64,000 nucleotides of DNA from JAQBQH01 sp035607415 (GTDB lineage: Bacteria; Myxococcota_A; Polyangia; Palsa-1104). The stretch spans positions 9,835 to 73,834 of the forward strand of contig DATNAQ010000130.1 of the NCBI GenBank assembly GCA_035607415.1, given 5' to 3'. Numbering within the stretch: position 1 is the stretch's first letter; each line of letters starts with the position of its first letter. The translations under genes and the position numbers were made by a program. The notes beneath the pieces are model-generated. The model was given only the letters and a program-made list of their open reading frames with translations. It was not told the origin of the DNA and did no database searches. This document shows positions 35,044 to 43,582 of the stretch, piece by piece.

Positions 35044-35828
35044 TGCGTTACGCCCGGATCTTCGGCGTGCAGCTGCGCGCGTCGGTGCAGGTGACGATGC
35101 AGTATCGCGCCGAGTTCTTCGTCGGGCTGTTCATGGCCGCGTTCTACGTGTTCTGGAACGTGGTGCCGATGTTCGTGCTCTGGTCGCAGCGCTCGGAGAT
35201 CGCCGGCTGGTCGCTCGAGGAGGCGGCGCTGGTGACGGCGTGGTTCACCTTCTTGCGCGCGGTGCTCGACGGCGCGGTGCAGCCATCGCTGCAGGCGGTG
35301 ATCGAGCACATCCGAAAAGGCACGCTCGACTTCGTGCTGCTCAAGCCTGCCGACGCGCAGTTCCTGGTGTCGACGGCGAAGTTCGAGGTGTTCAACTTCG
35401 TCGACGCCGCGCTGGCGGTGGGGCTGGCGGCGTGGGGGCTGCATCGGCTGCACCGCGTGCCCACGGTCGGGCAGGTCGGGATCGCGCTCGTGCTGACGGT
35501 GGCGGCGGCGGCCCTGCTCTACGCGCTCGCCATCCTCGTCATCTCGGCGGCGTTCTACGTGGTGCGGCTCGACAACCTCATCTACCTCTTCAACAGCGTG
35601 TTCGATGCCGCGCGCTGGCCGGCGTCGGTGTTCCGCGGCGTGTGGCGGATCCTGTTCACCTTCGTGGTGCCCCTGGCGCTCATGACGACCTATCCGGCGC
35701 TGGCGCTGCTCGGCCGGCTCGACGGCGCGACCGCGGTGCGCGCGCTTTGCGGCGCCGTCCTCTTCGTTCTGGCAGCGCGCTTGGTGTGGCGGCGATCGAT
35801 CGGACACTATCGTTCGGCGTCGTCGTAG
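35043..35828 (+). CDS. ABC-2 exporter, permease subunit 2
   Basis: A 261-aa membrane protein with about six hydrophobic segments. It starts MRYARIFGVQLRASVQVTMQ, has QYRAEFFVGLFMAAFYVFWN, and EHIRKGTLDFVLLKPADAQF matches the coupling stretch of the first permease (EGTLGLRLLRPIHP). The two permeases are clearly paralogues. The ATG shares its A with the upstream stop (TGATG), so translation is coupled. It ends 14 nt before the GTG of the Rieske gene, which has its own -10 element. Confidence 0.85.
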   Translation: MRYARIFGVQLRASVQVTMQYRAEFFVGLFMAAFYVFWNVVPMFVLWSQRSEIAGWSLEEAALVTAWFTFLRAVLDGAVQPSLQAVIEHIRKGTLDFVLLKPADAQFLVSTAKFEVFNFVDAALAVGLAAWGLHRLHRVPTVGQVGIALVLTVAAAALLYALAILVISAAFYVVRLDNLIYLFNSVFDAARWPASVFRGVWRILFTFVVPLALMTTYPALALLGRLDGATAVRALCGAVLFVLAARLVWRRSIGHYRSASS

Positions 35829-35830
35829 GG

Positions 35831-35836
35831 TATCTT
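35831..35836 (+). promoter_or_regulatory. Leaderless -10 element (TATCTT)
   Basis: TATCTT ends 6 nt before the GTG at 35843, just after the stop of the ABC operon, and separates the Rieske gene from it. Confidence 0.5.
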
Positions 35837-35842
35837 GGGCGC

Positions 35843-36322
35843 GTGGACCGCGAACGTAGACTGATCTGCAAGGCGACCCTGGCCGCCGTTACTTCCTTGG
35901 GGGCCACGGCGGTGCTGCCGGCGTGCGGCAACAACAACAGCATGGCCGGGCCGATGTGCAGCGGCGCCTCCGTCGGCGTCGGCAACGCCGACAACCTGCC
36001 GGAAAACACGGCGATGAACTTCCCGACCGCCGCGGCCAAGGTCGGCATGTCGGTCTTCATCTGCCACGACAAAGACGGCTACTACGCCGTCGACGCCGGC
36101 TGCACGCACCTCGGCTGCGACGTGGGGCTCAAAGATCCGACCAACCTCGCGCTCGGCTTCGCCTGCCCCTGCCACGGGGCGACCTATGACGCCAACGGGG
36201 AGAACCCAACGTCACCGGCGCCGGCGGGCCTGACGCACTATCAGGTCTGCGGACAGGCGTCGGGCACGTTGCTCGTCGATCTGGCGAACGAAGTCGATCC
36301 GAAGACGCGCTTCAAGCCCTAG
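35843..36322 (+). CDS. Rieske [2Fe-2S] protein
   Basis: A 159-aa exported protein. The N-terminus (RRLICKATLAAVTSLGATAV then LPACG) reads as a lipoprotein signal. The cluster motifs are CTHLGC (Cys87, His89, disulfide Cys92) and CPCHG (Cys108, disulfide Cys110, His111), the complete high-potential Rieske set with both disulfide Cys. A disordered Asn/Ser stretch follows the signal. It is not next to a cytochrome b gene, so it is more likely an accessory electron carrier or part of a dispersed oxidase than a bc1 subunit. GTG start supported by TATCTT. Confidence 0.85.
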   Translation: MDRERRLICKATLAAVTSLGATAVLPACGNNNSMAGPMCSGASVGVGNADNLPENTAMNFPTAAAKVGMSVFICHDKDGYYAVDAGCTHLGCDVGLKDPTNLALGFACPCHGATYDANGENPTSPAPAGLTHYQVCGQASGTLLVDLANEVDPKTRFKP

Positions 36323-36329
36323 AGGCTGC

Positions 36330-36335
36330 TACGCT
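36330..36335 (+). promoter_or_regulatory. Leaderless -10 element (TACGCT)
   Basis: TACGCT ends 6 nt before the GTG at 36342, in the 19-bp gap after the Rieske gene. Confidence 0.5.
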
Positions 36336-36341
36336 CAGCGG

Positions 36342-37412
36342 GTGAAGTTTCCCGTCGCTGTCGCGCTCGTCACCGCGACCATCATCGGTTCTGGGAGCGG
36401 CTGCTGGAGCGGCGACTATCTCGCCAAACAGGGCGTCGGCCAGCTCAAGCTCTTGCGTGCGCGCCGGCGCATCGACGACGTGCTCGGCGATCCGTCGGTC
36501 CCCGCCGAGACCAAGCGGCGCCTCAAGCTGGCGCGCGAGGCCCGCGACTTCGGCGTGCGCGTGCTCGGGCTGCGCGGCGGCGACGAGTTCACGCGCTACG
36601 TCGAGTCCAACGGCGCGCCGATCGCGTGGAACGTCACCGCCGCCAAGAAGGACAAGCTCGAGCCGCACCTCAACACCTTCCCGATCGTCGGCGCGATTCC
36701 CTACCTCGGCTTCTTCGACGAGCGCGACGCCGTGCGCGAGGCCAAGCGGCTGCGCGCCGAGGATCTCGACGTCTACGTGCGCCCCGTCGCCGGCTACTCG
36801 ACGCTCGGCATCACCGCCGATCCGATCTACTCCTCGATGCTCGACGGCCCCGACGCGCGCATCGTCGAGGTCACGCTGCACGAGATGACGCACGCGACGG
36901 TCTACCTGGCCGGCCACAGCGAATGGAACGAGAGCCTCGCCATGGTCGTCGGCTCCGAGGGGGCGGCGCAGTTCTTCGCCGCGCGCGGCGACACCACGGC
37001 GGCGGGCACGCTCGCCGACGAGGCGCGCCGGCGCGATCACGACGTCGAGGCGTTCTCGCAGTTCCTGGCGCCGGTGGTGCACTCGCTGCAGACGCTGTAC
37101 GCCGAGACGGCGCTGTCGCGCGGCGCCAAGCTCAAGGCGCGCGAGCGCATCTTTACGGAGGCGCGCAAGAAGTACCTCGCGCTGTTTCCGCCGCCGCCCG
37201 GCAAGCGGCCGGGCGTGTTCGCGGCGGCGCCGCTCAACAACGCGGTGGTGCTCTCGTTCAGCGTCTATCACGACTTGACGCCGCAACACCGCGCGCTGCT
37301 GGCGAAGCTGCACGGCGATCTGCGCGCCTTCGTCGCGCTGTGCAAGCACGCCGTCGAGGACGAAGACGACCCGATCGCCTATCTCGCTTACATGCGCGCG
37401 AGGACGAAGTAG
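36342..37412 (+). CDS. Putative zinc aminopeptidase (PF10023 type)
   Basis: A 356-aa lipoprotein (VALVTATIIGSGSGC, lipobox Cys21). The PF10023 family hallmarks are present: YLAKQGVGQLKLLRARRRID early, GYSTLGITADPIYSSML, then EVTLHEMTHATVYLAG with zinc ligands His180 and His184 and catalytic Glu181, and WNESLAMVVGSEGAAQFF with Glu197 as the third ligand. It is probably a periplasmic or surface metallopeptidase; substrates are unknown. GTG start fits TACGCT. The 3' end overlaps the convergent gene by 25 nt. Confidence 0.85.
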   Translation: MKFPVAVALVTATIIGSGSGCWSGDYLAKQGVGQLKLLRARRRIDDVLGDPSVPAETKRRLKLAREARDFGVRVLGLRGGDEFTRYVESNGAPIAWNVTAAKKDKLEPHLNTFPIVGAIPYLGFFDERDAVREAKRLRAEDLDVYVRPVAGYSTLGITADPIYSSMLDGPDARIVEVTLHEMTHATVYLAGHSEWNESLAMVVGSEGAAQFFAARGDTTAAGTLADEARRRDHDVEAFSQFLAPVVHSLQTLYAETALSRGAKLKARERIFTEARKKYLALFPPPPGKRPGVFAAAPLNNAVVLSFSVYHDLTPQHRALLAKLHGDLRAFVALCKHAVEDEDDPIAYLAYMRARTK

Positions 37413-37981
37413 GCGTCGATCGGCTTTCCCAGCCGCGTGGCGGCGCCGATGATCACCGTCTGCGACACGCGCCTGCAGAAGTCGTGCATGCCGCCGTAGA
37501 CCAGCTTCGCGGTGCCGCCCGAGTTCGGCTTCACGGCCGGCCAGTCGGCGACCGGCGGCGCCGACGGCACGCGCGTGTAGTCGAACAGGATCTCTTTGGC
37601 GCGCTCGGGCGCCTGCACCGTCGTGAAGTAGCCGGGGCCGGTGAACCAGGCGATGCCCGGGTTGAAGTTGTAGCCGTAGACGGCGCCGGCCTGGCGCGCG
37701 AAGCGCTTCTCGAAGTGCGTGAACAGCGGCAAGGAGTTCTTGCCGGCCCAGCGCACCTCGCCCGTCGCCGTCGACGGGATCAGATCCTCGAGCGTGAACG
37801 CGGGCGCGTCGGCGCAGACTTCCCACAGGCGGCGCTGCTGCGCCTTTCCGAGCGCGCGGCACTGACGCACGCGCTCTTCACCGTCGAGCGCGTCGAGGTG
37901 CGCGGCGAGCTGCGCCTGGGTCACGTCGGGGCGCGCGAGCAGATCGGCGAAGGTCGCATTCGTATTCGCAACGGCAACCAT
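37388..37981 (-). CDS. Hypothetical protein
   Basis: A 197-aa soluble protein with no signal peptide or membrane helix. N-terminal residues ~8-60 are helical (TFADLLARPDVTQAQLAAHL, EERVRQCRALGKAQQRRLWE). The rest is mixed, with AVYGYNFNPGIAWFTGPGYF and TAKLVYGGMHDFCRRVSQTV. No family recognised. Overlaps the peptidase gene end by 25 nt. Confidence 0.65.
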   Translation of the reverse strand: MVAVANTNATFADLLARPDVTQAQLAAHLDALDGEERVRQCRALGKAQQRRLWEVCADAPAFTLEDLIPSTATGEVRWAGKNSLPLFTHFEKRFARQAGAVYGYNFNPGIAWFTGPGYFTTVQAPERAKEILFDYTRVPSAPPVADWPAVKPNSGGTAKLVYGGMHDFCRRVSQTVIIGAATRLGKPIDAYFVLARM

Positions 37982-38094
37982 TATTGCACCGCTCGCTCAC
38001 TGCGGCGCCGCGCGCCAAGTCGACTCGCTGCGCTCGTCTCCCGGGCGCGAAAATCCGTCGCCTTCGTTCGCTCGCTCATGGGCCGAAGCGTGCA

Positions 38095-40806
38095 CTACAT
38101 CTTGGTCAATTGGAAGTCGGTGGTCGTGGCCATGCCGGCGGTGACCGTCACCGTCTTGGTCACAGGGTTGTAGCCGCTGGCCGAGGCTGTCGCCTCCCAG
38201 GTGCCCGCCGGAACGTTCGTCAGGTTGTATTTTCCGTCGCTGGCGGTGGCCGTCGACGTGAAGAGCCCGCGGTTGAACGTGACCGTGGCGCCGGCGATGG
38301 TCTGCGCAGTGCCGTTGTTGATCCAACTAATTTGACCGTTGGCCGTGCCGTTCATCGGCGCCGTGGTGGCGATCCACGCCTGGTAGTGCGCCACCGCCTT
38401 GGTCTGATAGCCCTGCTGGTCGACGGTGACCATGTGCAGGACCCAGATGCCGTCGTCGAGGTTCGACAGCTGCAGCTTCTCCTGCGAGGTCGGGATGAAG
38501 GTGCCGGTCACCTGCGTCGGCGTGGTGTTGGCGTAGTGATCGAGGACGTAGCGCACGCCCTGATAGTTCGTGTTCGCCGTCGGCATGGTCCACGTGAAGT
38601 ACGGGTTGTGGTTCGTCGACCAGGTGCCGGGCGTGTGCGTCGACGAGGTCAGGCTCGGCGGCGCGGTGTTGAGGTTGATGCGGAAGGTCGACTCGACGAG
38701 GCCGATGTTCGACATGTTGTCTTCGGTGACGATGTGGAAGTAGTTCGCGCCCGACGTCAGCTTCGACGGATCGATCGACTCGAGCTCGTTGGCCATGAAC
38801 TGGCCGCCGTTGGTGGTGGTCGGCGGGTTCGACGCGTTCTTGTCGAAATTGACGTAATAGCCGAGGCGCGTCGGATAGGGCTGGTTCCACGAGAGGGCGA
38901 CGGCGTTGAAGTTGTCGTTGTAGGTCAGCGTCTGATCGGGGTGCGACGTCGACGTGATGACGATGGGCGGCAAGAGGCCCTTGGTGAGCGTGCCGGTGAT
39001 CGAGCCATTGGCGGTCACCTGCGAGCCGTAGAGGATCTTGACGCGTCCGAGCGCGCCGGCGCCGCCGTAGCCGTAGGTGTAGCTCGTCGTCATCTGCGGG
39101 CCGCCGGCGGCGGAGATGATGCCGGTGCCGGCGATGGTGACGCTGTCCGACGCGAACAAGATGCCGCCGCCGGCGCCGCTGCCGCCGGCGTAGCTGCCGT
39201 TGACCGTGCCGCTCGCGCCGTCGGCCGAGACGCGGCCGGCGATGTTGATGCTGTCCGAGGCGATGAGCTGCACCACGCCACCGCCGAGACCGCCGGCGGC
39301 GGGGCCATACCCGTTGCCGCCCTTGCCGCCGCGCGCGACCGCCGAGTCCGTCGACGAGCCGAAGGCGACGCCGGTGGTGCAGTAGCCGCCGTAGCCGGCG
39401 GTGCCGTTCGTGCTGTAGCCGCCGCCGCAGCCGCCGTAGGAGCTCGAGGCGCCGCCGTCGCCGGGCGTGCCCGAGCCCGACGGATTGGCCTGGATGGTTC
39501 CGCCCTGGTCGACGGTGATGGTCTTGGCGCGAATGGTGAGCCCGCTGTTGGTGATGAGCTTGGCGTTGGCCATGACCTCGACGGCGCCGGCGACCACGAC
39601 GGTGCCCTCCATGGTCGTGTCGGTCGAGATGGTCAGCGACGACAGGATGCACGTCGACGTCGCGGCGTCGCAGCCGGGGGCGCCGCACATCGAGCTCTGT
39701 TTCCAGGTCGTGCCCGTGGCGTCGCAGGTCTCGACGTTGCTGCCGTTGCAGCGCTGCGCGCCGGGCGTGCAGCCGCCGGTGCACAGGCCGGCGCTGCACG
39801 AGACCGCGCAGCTCGACGACCACAGCCAGGCCGAGCCGGCGGAGTTGCAGATCTCGACGGCGGTACCGTTGCAGCGATAGGCGCCGGGCGTGCAGTTGAC
39901 GGTGTTGATGCACGCGCCCATCGAGCAGCCGAACGCGCACGACGACGTCTGCGTCCAGGCGCCGTTCACGCACTGCTCGATGTCGCCGATGGCGCTGCAG
40001 CGCTTGGCGCCGTTGGTGCACGTGATGCACATGTTGGCGGTGCAGCTGCCGCCGCCGGGGCAGAGCTGCGCGAGCGACCAGTCGCGGCAGCCCGACGCCT
40101 GCACGTCGCAGGTCTGGAGCGAGTCGGCGCCCGAGCAGCGCTCGTCGCCGGCGGCGCATTGATCGGTGCACGAGCTGACGCAGTTGCCGGCGGAGCAGAC
40201 CTTGCCGCCCGAGCACGGGATCGGATCGGACCAGTCGCGGCAGCCCGACGGCTTGAGCTCGCACGACTGCACGCCGTTGCCCGAGCATTGCGTGGCGCCG
40301 GGCGCGCAGCGATCGGTGCAGGCCGCGGCGCAGGCGCCGCCCGAGCAGACCTGGCCGTTCGGGCAGGCGGTCACCGTCGGCGACCAGTCGTTGCAACCCG
40401 AGGCGCCGCCGATGCAGGTGCGGTAGCCGGCGCCCGAGCAGTAGGTGGCGCCGAGCTGGCACTGCGAGGTGCACGAGGCGCCGCAGACGCCGCCCGAGCA
40501 GACCTCGGGCGCGGTGCACGCGGCCGGCGCCGACCAGGTGCCGCAGCCCATGCCGTCGTCGGTGCAGGTGCGCACGCCGTTGCCGTCGCAGGAGGCGGCG
40601 CCGATGGAGCAGCCGGTCGGGCAGGTGGGGCCGTTGCCGCCGGTGCCGCCGCCCATGTCGTCGCTGCCGCCGCCGGTGCCGCCGCCGCCGCCGTTGCCGT
40701 CGGCGCCCATGTCGTCGCCCGATTGGGCGCCGGGGCGGCCGACGATGGGAGCGCAGCCGAGGACGAACGCGAGGAGACCGGCACAAAGGGCGCGCGCAAG
40801 GGTCAT
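38095..40806 (-). CDS. Large Cys-rich lipoprotein with repeated modules and a carboxypeptidase-regulatory-like end
   Basis: A 903-aa surface protein. MTLARALCAGLLAFVLGC is a lipoprotein signal, followed by a Gly-rich linker. Residues ~50-400 hold about eight modules of 40-45 residues of the form C-x3-C-x-G-x3-C-x2-G-x3-C (CQLGATYCSGAGYRTC, CAPGATQCSGNGVQSC, CAAGDERCSGADSLQTC). Residues ~440-600 are a Gly-rich beta-helix-like region. Residues ~600-820 look like fibronectin-type strands. The end (ATVTFNRGLFTSTATASDGK, YNLTNVPAGTWEATASASGY) fits a carboxypeptidase-regulatory-like fold. TACCTA lies 6 nt before the ATG. Confidence 0.7.
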   Translation of the reverse strand: MTLARALCAGLLAFVLGCAPIVGRPGAQSGDDMGADGNGGGGGTGGGSDDMGGGTGGNGPTCPTGCSIGAASCDGNGVRTCTDDGMGCGTWSAPAACTAPEVCSGGVCGASCTSQCQLGATYCSGAGYRTCIGGASGCNDWSPTVTACPNGQVCSGGACAAACTDRCAPGATQCSGNGVQSCELKPSGCRDWSDPIPCSGGKVCSAGNCVSSCTDQCAAGDERCSGADSLQTCDVQASGCRDWSLAQLCPGGGSCTANMCITCTNGAKRCSAIGDIEQCVNGAWTQTSSCAFGCSMGACINTVNCTPGAYRCNGTAVEICNSAGSAWLWSSSCAVSCSAGLCTGGCTPGAQRCNGSNVETCDATGTTWKQSSMCGAPGCDAATSTCILSSLTISTDTTMEGTVVVAGAVEVMANAKLITNSGLTIRAKTITVDQGGTIQANPSGSGTPGDGGASSSYGGCGGGYSTNGTAGYGGYCTTGVAFGSSTDSAVARGGKGGNGYGPAAGGLGGGVVQLIASDSINIAGRVSADGASGTVNGSYAGGSGAGGGILFASDSVTIAGTGIISAAGGPQMTTSYTYGYGGAGALGRVKILYGSQVTANGSITGTLTKGLLPPIVITSTSHPDQTLTYNDNFNAVALSWNQPYPTRLGYYVNFDKNASNPPTTTNGGQFMANELESIDPSKLTSGANYFHIVTEDNMSNIGLVESTFRINLNTAPPSLTSSTHTPGTWSTNHNPYFTWTMPTANTNYQGVRYVLDHYANTTPTQVTGTFIPTSQEKLQLSNLDDGIWVLHMVTVDQQGYQTKAVAHYQAWIATTAPMNGTANGQISWINNGTAQTIAGATVTFNRGLFTSTATASDGKYNLTNVPAGTWEATASASGYNPVTKTVTVTAGMATTTDFQLTKM

Positions 40807-40812
40807 GCGCCG

Positions 40813-40818
40813 TAGGTA
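40813..40818 (-). promoter_or_regulatory. Near-consensus leaderless -10 (TACCTA)
   Basis: Minus-strand TACCTA, 6 nt before the ATG at 40806. It has the right spacing but A in place of the final T. Confidence 0.35.
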
Positions 40819-40958
40819 CGGGTGTGACGGCAAAATCTTGCAGCGAACCGCGCGCGCGCCGCGGTGTCGGTGAGGCAGGATCTTCGGAAGATCCATCGCA
40901 GCGGACCGGACCACGGCTTGCACGCAGCAGTAGTCACTGACCCGCCGGTCATTCGTGC

Positions 40959-40964
40959 TATGGT
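40959..40964 (+). promoter_or_regulatory. Leaderless -10 element (TATGGT) with possible -35
   Basis: TATGGT ends 6 nt before the ATG at 40971. CTGACC at 40937-40942 is a possible -35 with a 16-nt spacer. Confidence 0.55.
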
Positions 40965-40970
40965 GCGCGC

Positions 40971-41792
40971 ATGCTTCCCGTCGAAGAAGCGCGCAAGAAC
41001 CCATTCGCCCCGGGGCTGTTTGCCGGCCGCACGGTCATCGTCACCGGCGGCGGCACCGGCATCGGACGCGCCACCGCCGTCGAGCTCCTGCAACTCGGCG
41101 CGCGCGTGGCCATCGGCAGCCGCAAGCCCGAGCACCTCGAGCCGACGGTGCGCGAGCTGTCCTCGCTCGGCGAGATCGTGGCGCTGCCGTGCGACATCCG
41201 CGAGCCGGAGTCGGTGGCGGCGTTCGTCGGCGGCGTGCTCGAGCGTTTTTCGCGCATCGACGTGCTCGTCAACAACGCCGGCGGGCAGTTCCCCACGTCG
41301 GCGGAGCAGCTGACGCCGCGCGGGTGGGAAGCGGTCGTGCGCAACAACCTCAACGGCACCTTCTACATGACGCGCGAGGTGGCGACGCGCGCGATGATTC
41401 CGGCGCGCTCGGGCGCGATCGTGAACGTCATTGCCAACATCGCGCGCGGCTTTCCCGGGATGGTGCACACCGGCGCGGCGCGCGCGGGCGTCGAGAACAT
41501 GACCAAGACCCTCGGCGTCGAGTGGGCGCAGTTCGACGTGCGCGTCAACGCGGTGGCGCCCGGCATCATCTACTCGTCGGGGATCGCGCAGTATCCGCCG
41601 GAGCTCGTCGAGGCGGGGGTGCAGCGCACGCCGCAGAAGCGCATGGGATCGGTCGAGGAGGTCGCGCACGCGATCGTGTACCTGGCGTCGCCGGCGGCGG
41701 CGTTCGTGACGGGGACGACGCTGCAGATCGACGGCGGCGCGTCGCTGTGGGGCGACACGTGGATCATCCCGCCGCGCGCGGAGGGCAAGTGA
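40971..41792 (+). CDS. SDR-family oxidoreductase, enoyl-CoA reductase-like
   Basis: A 273-aa short-chain dehydrogenase. VIVTGGGTGIGRATAVELL is the NADP-binding motif, DVLVNNAGGQF the second signature, and VNAVAPGIIYSSGI and VTGTTLQIDGGASLWGD complete the fold. The usual catalytic YxxxK is absent: the site reads HTGAARAGVENMTK, with His166 and Arg171 in the places of Tyr and Lys. The same form is found in peroxisomal trans-2-enoyl-CoA reductase and 2,4-dienoyl-CoA reductase relatives, so an acyl-CoA substrate is likely. A DoxX gene overlaps its stop. Confidence 0.85.
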   Translation: MLPVEEARKNPFAPGLFAGRTVIVTGGGTGIGRATAVELLQLGARVAIGSRKPEHLEPTVRELSSLGEIVALPCDIREPESVAAFVGGVLERFSRIDVLVNNAGGQFPTSAEQLTPRGWEAVVRNNLNGTFYMTREVATRAMIPARSGAIVNVIANIARGFPGMVHTGAARAGVENMTKTLGVEWAQFDVRVNAVAPGIIYSSGIAQYPPELVEAGVQRTPQKRMGSVEEVAHAIVYLASPAAAFVTGTTLQIDGGASLWGDTWIIPPRAEGK

Positions 41793-42166
41793 TGCGCGCC
41801 GGCTATCTCCTGTTGCGCGTCGCGGTGGCGGCGATATTGTGCATCCACGGGGCGACGCGCGTGTACAAGCACGACGTCGGCGGGTTCGGGCACTTCCTGG
41901 CGTCGCAGCACGTGCCGGCGGCGCACATCGTGGCGTGGGTCTTGTCGCTCGTCGAGGTCGCGGGCACGGTGGCGCTGGCGGCCGGGTTCGCAGTGATCCC
42001 GTTGTGCTTGTGGTTCGCGGCCGAGCTCACCGTCGGGATCGTGATGGTGCACGCGCACGCGGGCTGGTTCGTCGTCGGGGGCGGCACGGGCGGGATGGAG
42101 TTCAGCGTGCTGCTGATTTGCGCGCTCGTGTCGATCGCGCTCATGCGCCGCGGCGGCGCGCACTAG
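41792..42166 (+). CDS. DoxX-family membrane protein
   Basis: A 124-aa protein with four hydrophobic helices. LLLRVAVAAILCIHGATRVY is the typical first helix, GGFGHFLASQHVP the loop with conserved Gly/Phe, and LSLVEVAGTVALAAGFAVIP the second helix. DoxX proteins accompany redox enzymes, and here the ATG shares its A with the stop of the SDR (TGATG), so the two are translationally coupled. Exact role unknown. Confidence 0.82.
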   Translation: MRAGYLLLRVAVAAILCIHGATRVYKHDVGGFGHFLASQHVPAAHIVAWVLSLVEVAGTVALAAGFAVIPLCLWFAAELTVGIVMVHAHAGWFVVGGGTGGMEFSVLLICALVSIALMRRGGAH

Positions 42167-42177
42167 GCCAGCAGCGA

Positions 42178-42213
42178 GCGCGCGGTCAGAAGCGGGCGCG
42201 CGGTCAGAAGCGG
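42178..42213 (-). repeat. 18-bp tandem duplication across a stop codon
   Basis: Two identical 18-bp units (42178-42195, 42196-42213), then a partial third. Read on the minus strand each unit encodes PRARF and a TGA, so the end of the TPR lipoprotein gene was copied together with its stop. Confidence 0.85.
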
Positions 42214-42788
42214 GCGCGCGGCGGCAGCGTGTCGACGACGTGCAGGTCGGCCATCAGGTCCGCCGCCGGCATCGGCGCATCCGAGATCGTGGCCGCGTCG
42301 ATGCGCGCCAGATAACGCTTGGCGACCTCGTCGAGCGGCGCGGTCACCTTGGCGTACTGATCCTCTTCCCACGACGCCCGCCCATTCGACGGGATCGAAT
42401 CGATCAAGCGGATGCGCAGCCGCCGCGCCTCCTCCAGCGTCTTGCGCGCCTCGGCGTAGTCGCACAGGTGGTAGCTCATGACGCCGTAGTTGGTCAGCGC
42501 CACCACGTCGCGCGCGTTGGCCGCCACCGCGTGCGCGAGCAGCTTGCGCGCCGCCGAGTACTCGTGACGGTGCACCGCGATGACCGCGAGGTTGTTCCAC
42601 ACCGGGCTCCAGTCGAGCCCGAGCGCGAGGATCTGCCGATACAGCTCCTCGGCGCGCGGCTCGTCGTGCCCGATCTGCGCGGCCAGCGCCGTGCGGAACG
42701 CAGCATCGCCCTGATGCTCACGCGCCATCGGCGCGCACCCTACGACCAGGAACCCCCATAGCGCTAGCAAGGCCACACGCTTGCGCAT
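42204..42788 (-). CDS. TPR-like lipoprotein
   Basis: A 194-aa protein with lipoprotein signal VALLALWGFLVVGC. About three tetratricopeptide-like helix pairs follow: AAFRTALAAQIGHDEPRAEE, LDWSPVWNNLAVIAVHRHEY, DVVALTNYGVMSYHLCDYAE. It is probably a periplasmic scaffold. The ATG at 42788 follows TATCCT by 6 nt (minus strand). The C-terminal PRARF lies in an 18-bp tandem repeat. Divergent from the cytochrome oxidase operon. Confidence 0.75.
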   Translation of the reverse strand: MRKRVALLALWGFLVVGCAPMAREHQGDAAFRTALAAQIGHDEPRAEELYRQILALGLDWSPVWNNLAVIAVHRHEYSAARKLLAHAVAANARDVVALTNYGVMSYHLCDYAEARKTLEEARRLRIRLIDSIPSNGRASWEEDQYAKVTAPLDEVAKRYLARIDAATISDAPMPAADLMADLHVVDTLPPRARF

Positions 42789-42794
42789 GACCGC

Positions 42795-42800
42795 AGGATA
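42795..42800 (-). promoter_or_regulatory. Leaderless -10 element (TATCCT)
   Basis: Minus-strand TATCCT, 6 nt before the ATG at 42788. The divergent oxidase operon has an imperfect TATGTC at 42822-42827, 8 nt before its ATG. Confidence 0.5.
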
Positions 42801-42835
42801 GCACAGCGGCGCCATATGCGGTATGTCTGGCGGCA

Positions 42836-43582
42836 ATGACGCTCGGGCTCCTCCCGCTGCGCCCCCTCGACGCCTCGGCAGACGGCTTCCGCAACGACGC
42901 GCTCTTCAACGTCACGATGCTCATGGTGACGGTGCTGTTCGTGATCGTGACCGGCATCCTCGTCTGGTCCGTCGTCATGCACCGAAAGGGCCGTCACCGC
43001 GCGCAGTACGAGCGCGGCATCGGCCGGCGCCACCTCCTCTTCACCATCGTCATCACCGCGGTGATCTTCTTCGGCGTCGACGGCACGCTCCTCGTCGACA
43101 GCTACCTCGATCTCGACCAGGTGCTGTGGAAGTTCCCGCGCGCCGAGGACCATCCGCTCGAGATCGAGGTCCTGGCGCAGCAGTGGTCGTGGAACGTGCG
43201 CTACGCCGGCCCCGACGGGAGGTTCAACACGCCCGACGACGTGGTCACGCTCGACGACCTCCACGTCCCCGTCGGGCGCGCGGTGGTCGTGCACATGAAG
43301 TCGAAGGACGTGGTGCACTCGTTCTACCTGCCCAACTTCCGCGTCAAGCAGGACGTCCTGCCCGGCATCGAGACGCGCGCCTGGTTCGCCGCCAAGCGCG
43401 CGGGCACCTACGAGCTCGGCTGCGCGCAGCTCTGCGGCGTCAACCACTACAAGATGCGCGGCCTCGTCACCGTCGAGAGCGCGGACGCCTTCGACGGCTG
43501 GCTGCGCACGCAGTCGGCGATCGGCAAGGCGCGCTGGGACGAAGACGACACGGACGCGCACTGGGGCTGGCCGTGGGACTGA
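42836..43582 (+). CDS. ctaC: Cytochrome c oxidase subunit II
   Basis: A 248-aa membrane subunit that accepts electrons from cytochrome c. Two N-terminal helices (residues ~24-48 and ~66-88) anchor a periplasmic cupredoxin domain with the QQWSWNVRY stretch. The CuA ligands are complete: His161, then CAQLCGVNHYKM with Cys196, Cys200, His204 and Met207. There is no haem c extension and no lipobox. It is the first gene of an operon whose members overlap (10 nt, then GTGA). Confidence 0.93.
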   Translation: MTLGLLPLRPLDASADGFRNDALFNVTMLMVTVLFVIVTGILVWSVVMHRKGRHRAQYERGIGRRHLLFTIVITAVIFFGVDGTLLVDSYLDLDQVLWKFPRAEDHPLEIEVLAQQWSWNVRYAGPDGRFNTPDDVVTLDDLHVPVGRAVVVHMKSKDVVHSFYLPNFRVKQDVLPGIETRAWFAAKRAGTYELGCAQLCGVNHYKMRGLVTVESADAFDGWLRTQSAIGKARWDEDDTDAHWGWPWD

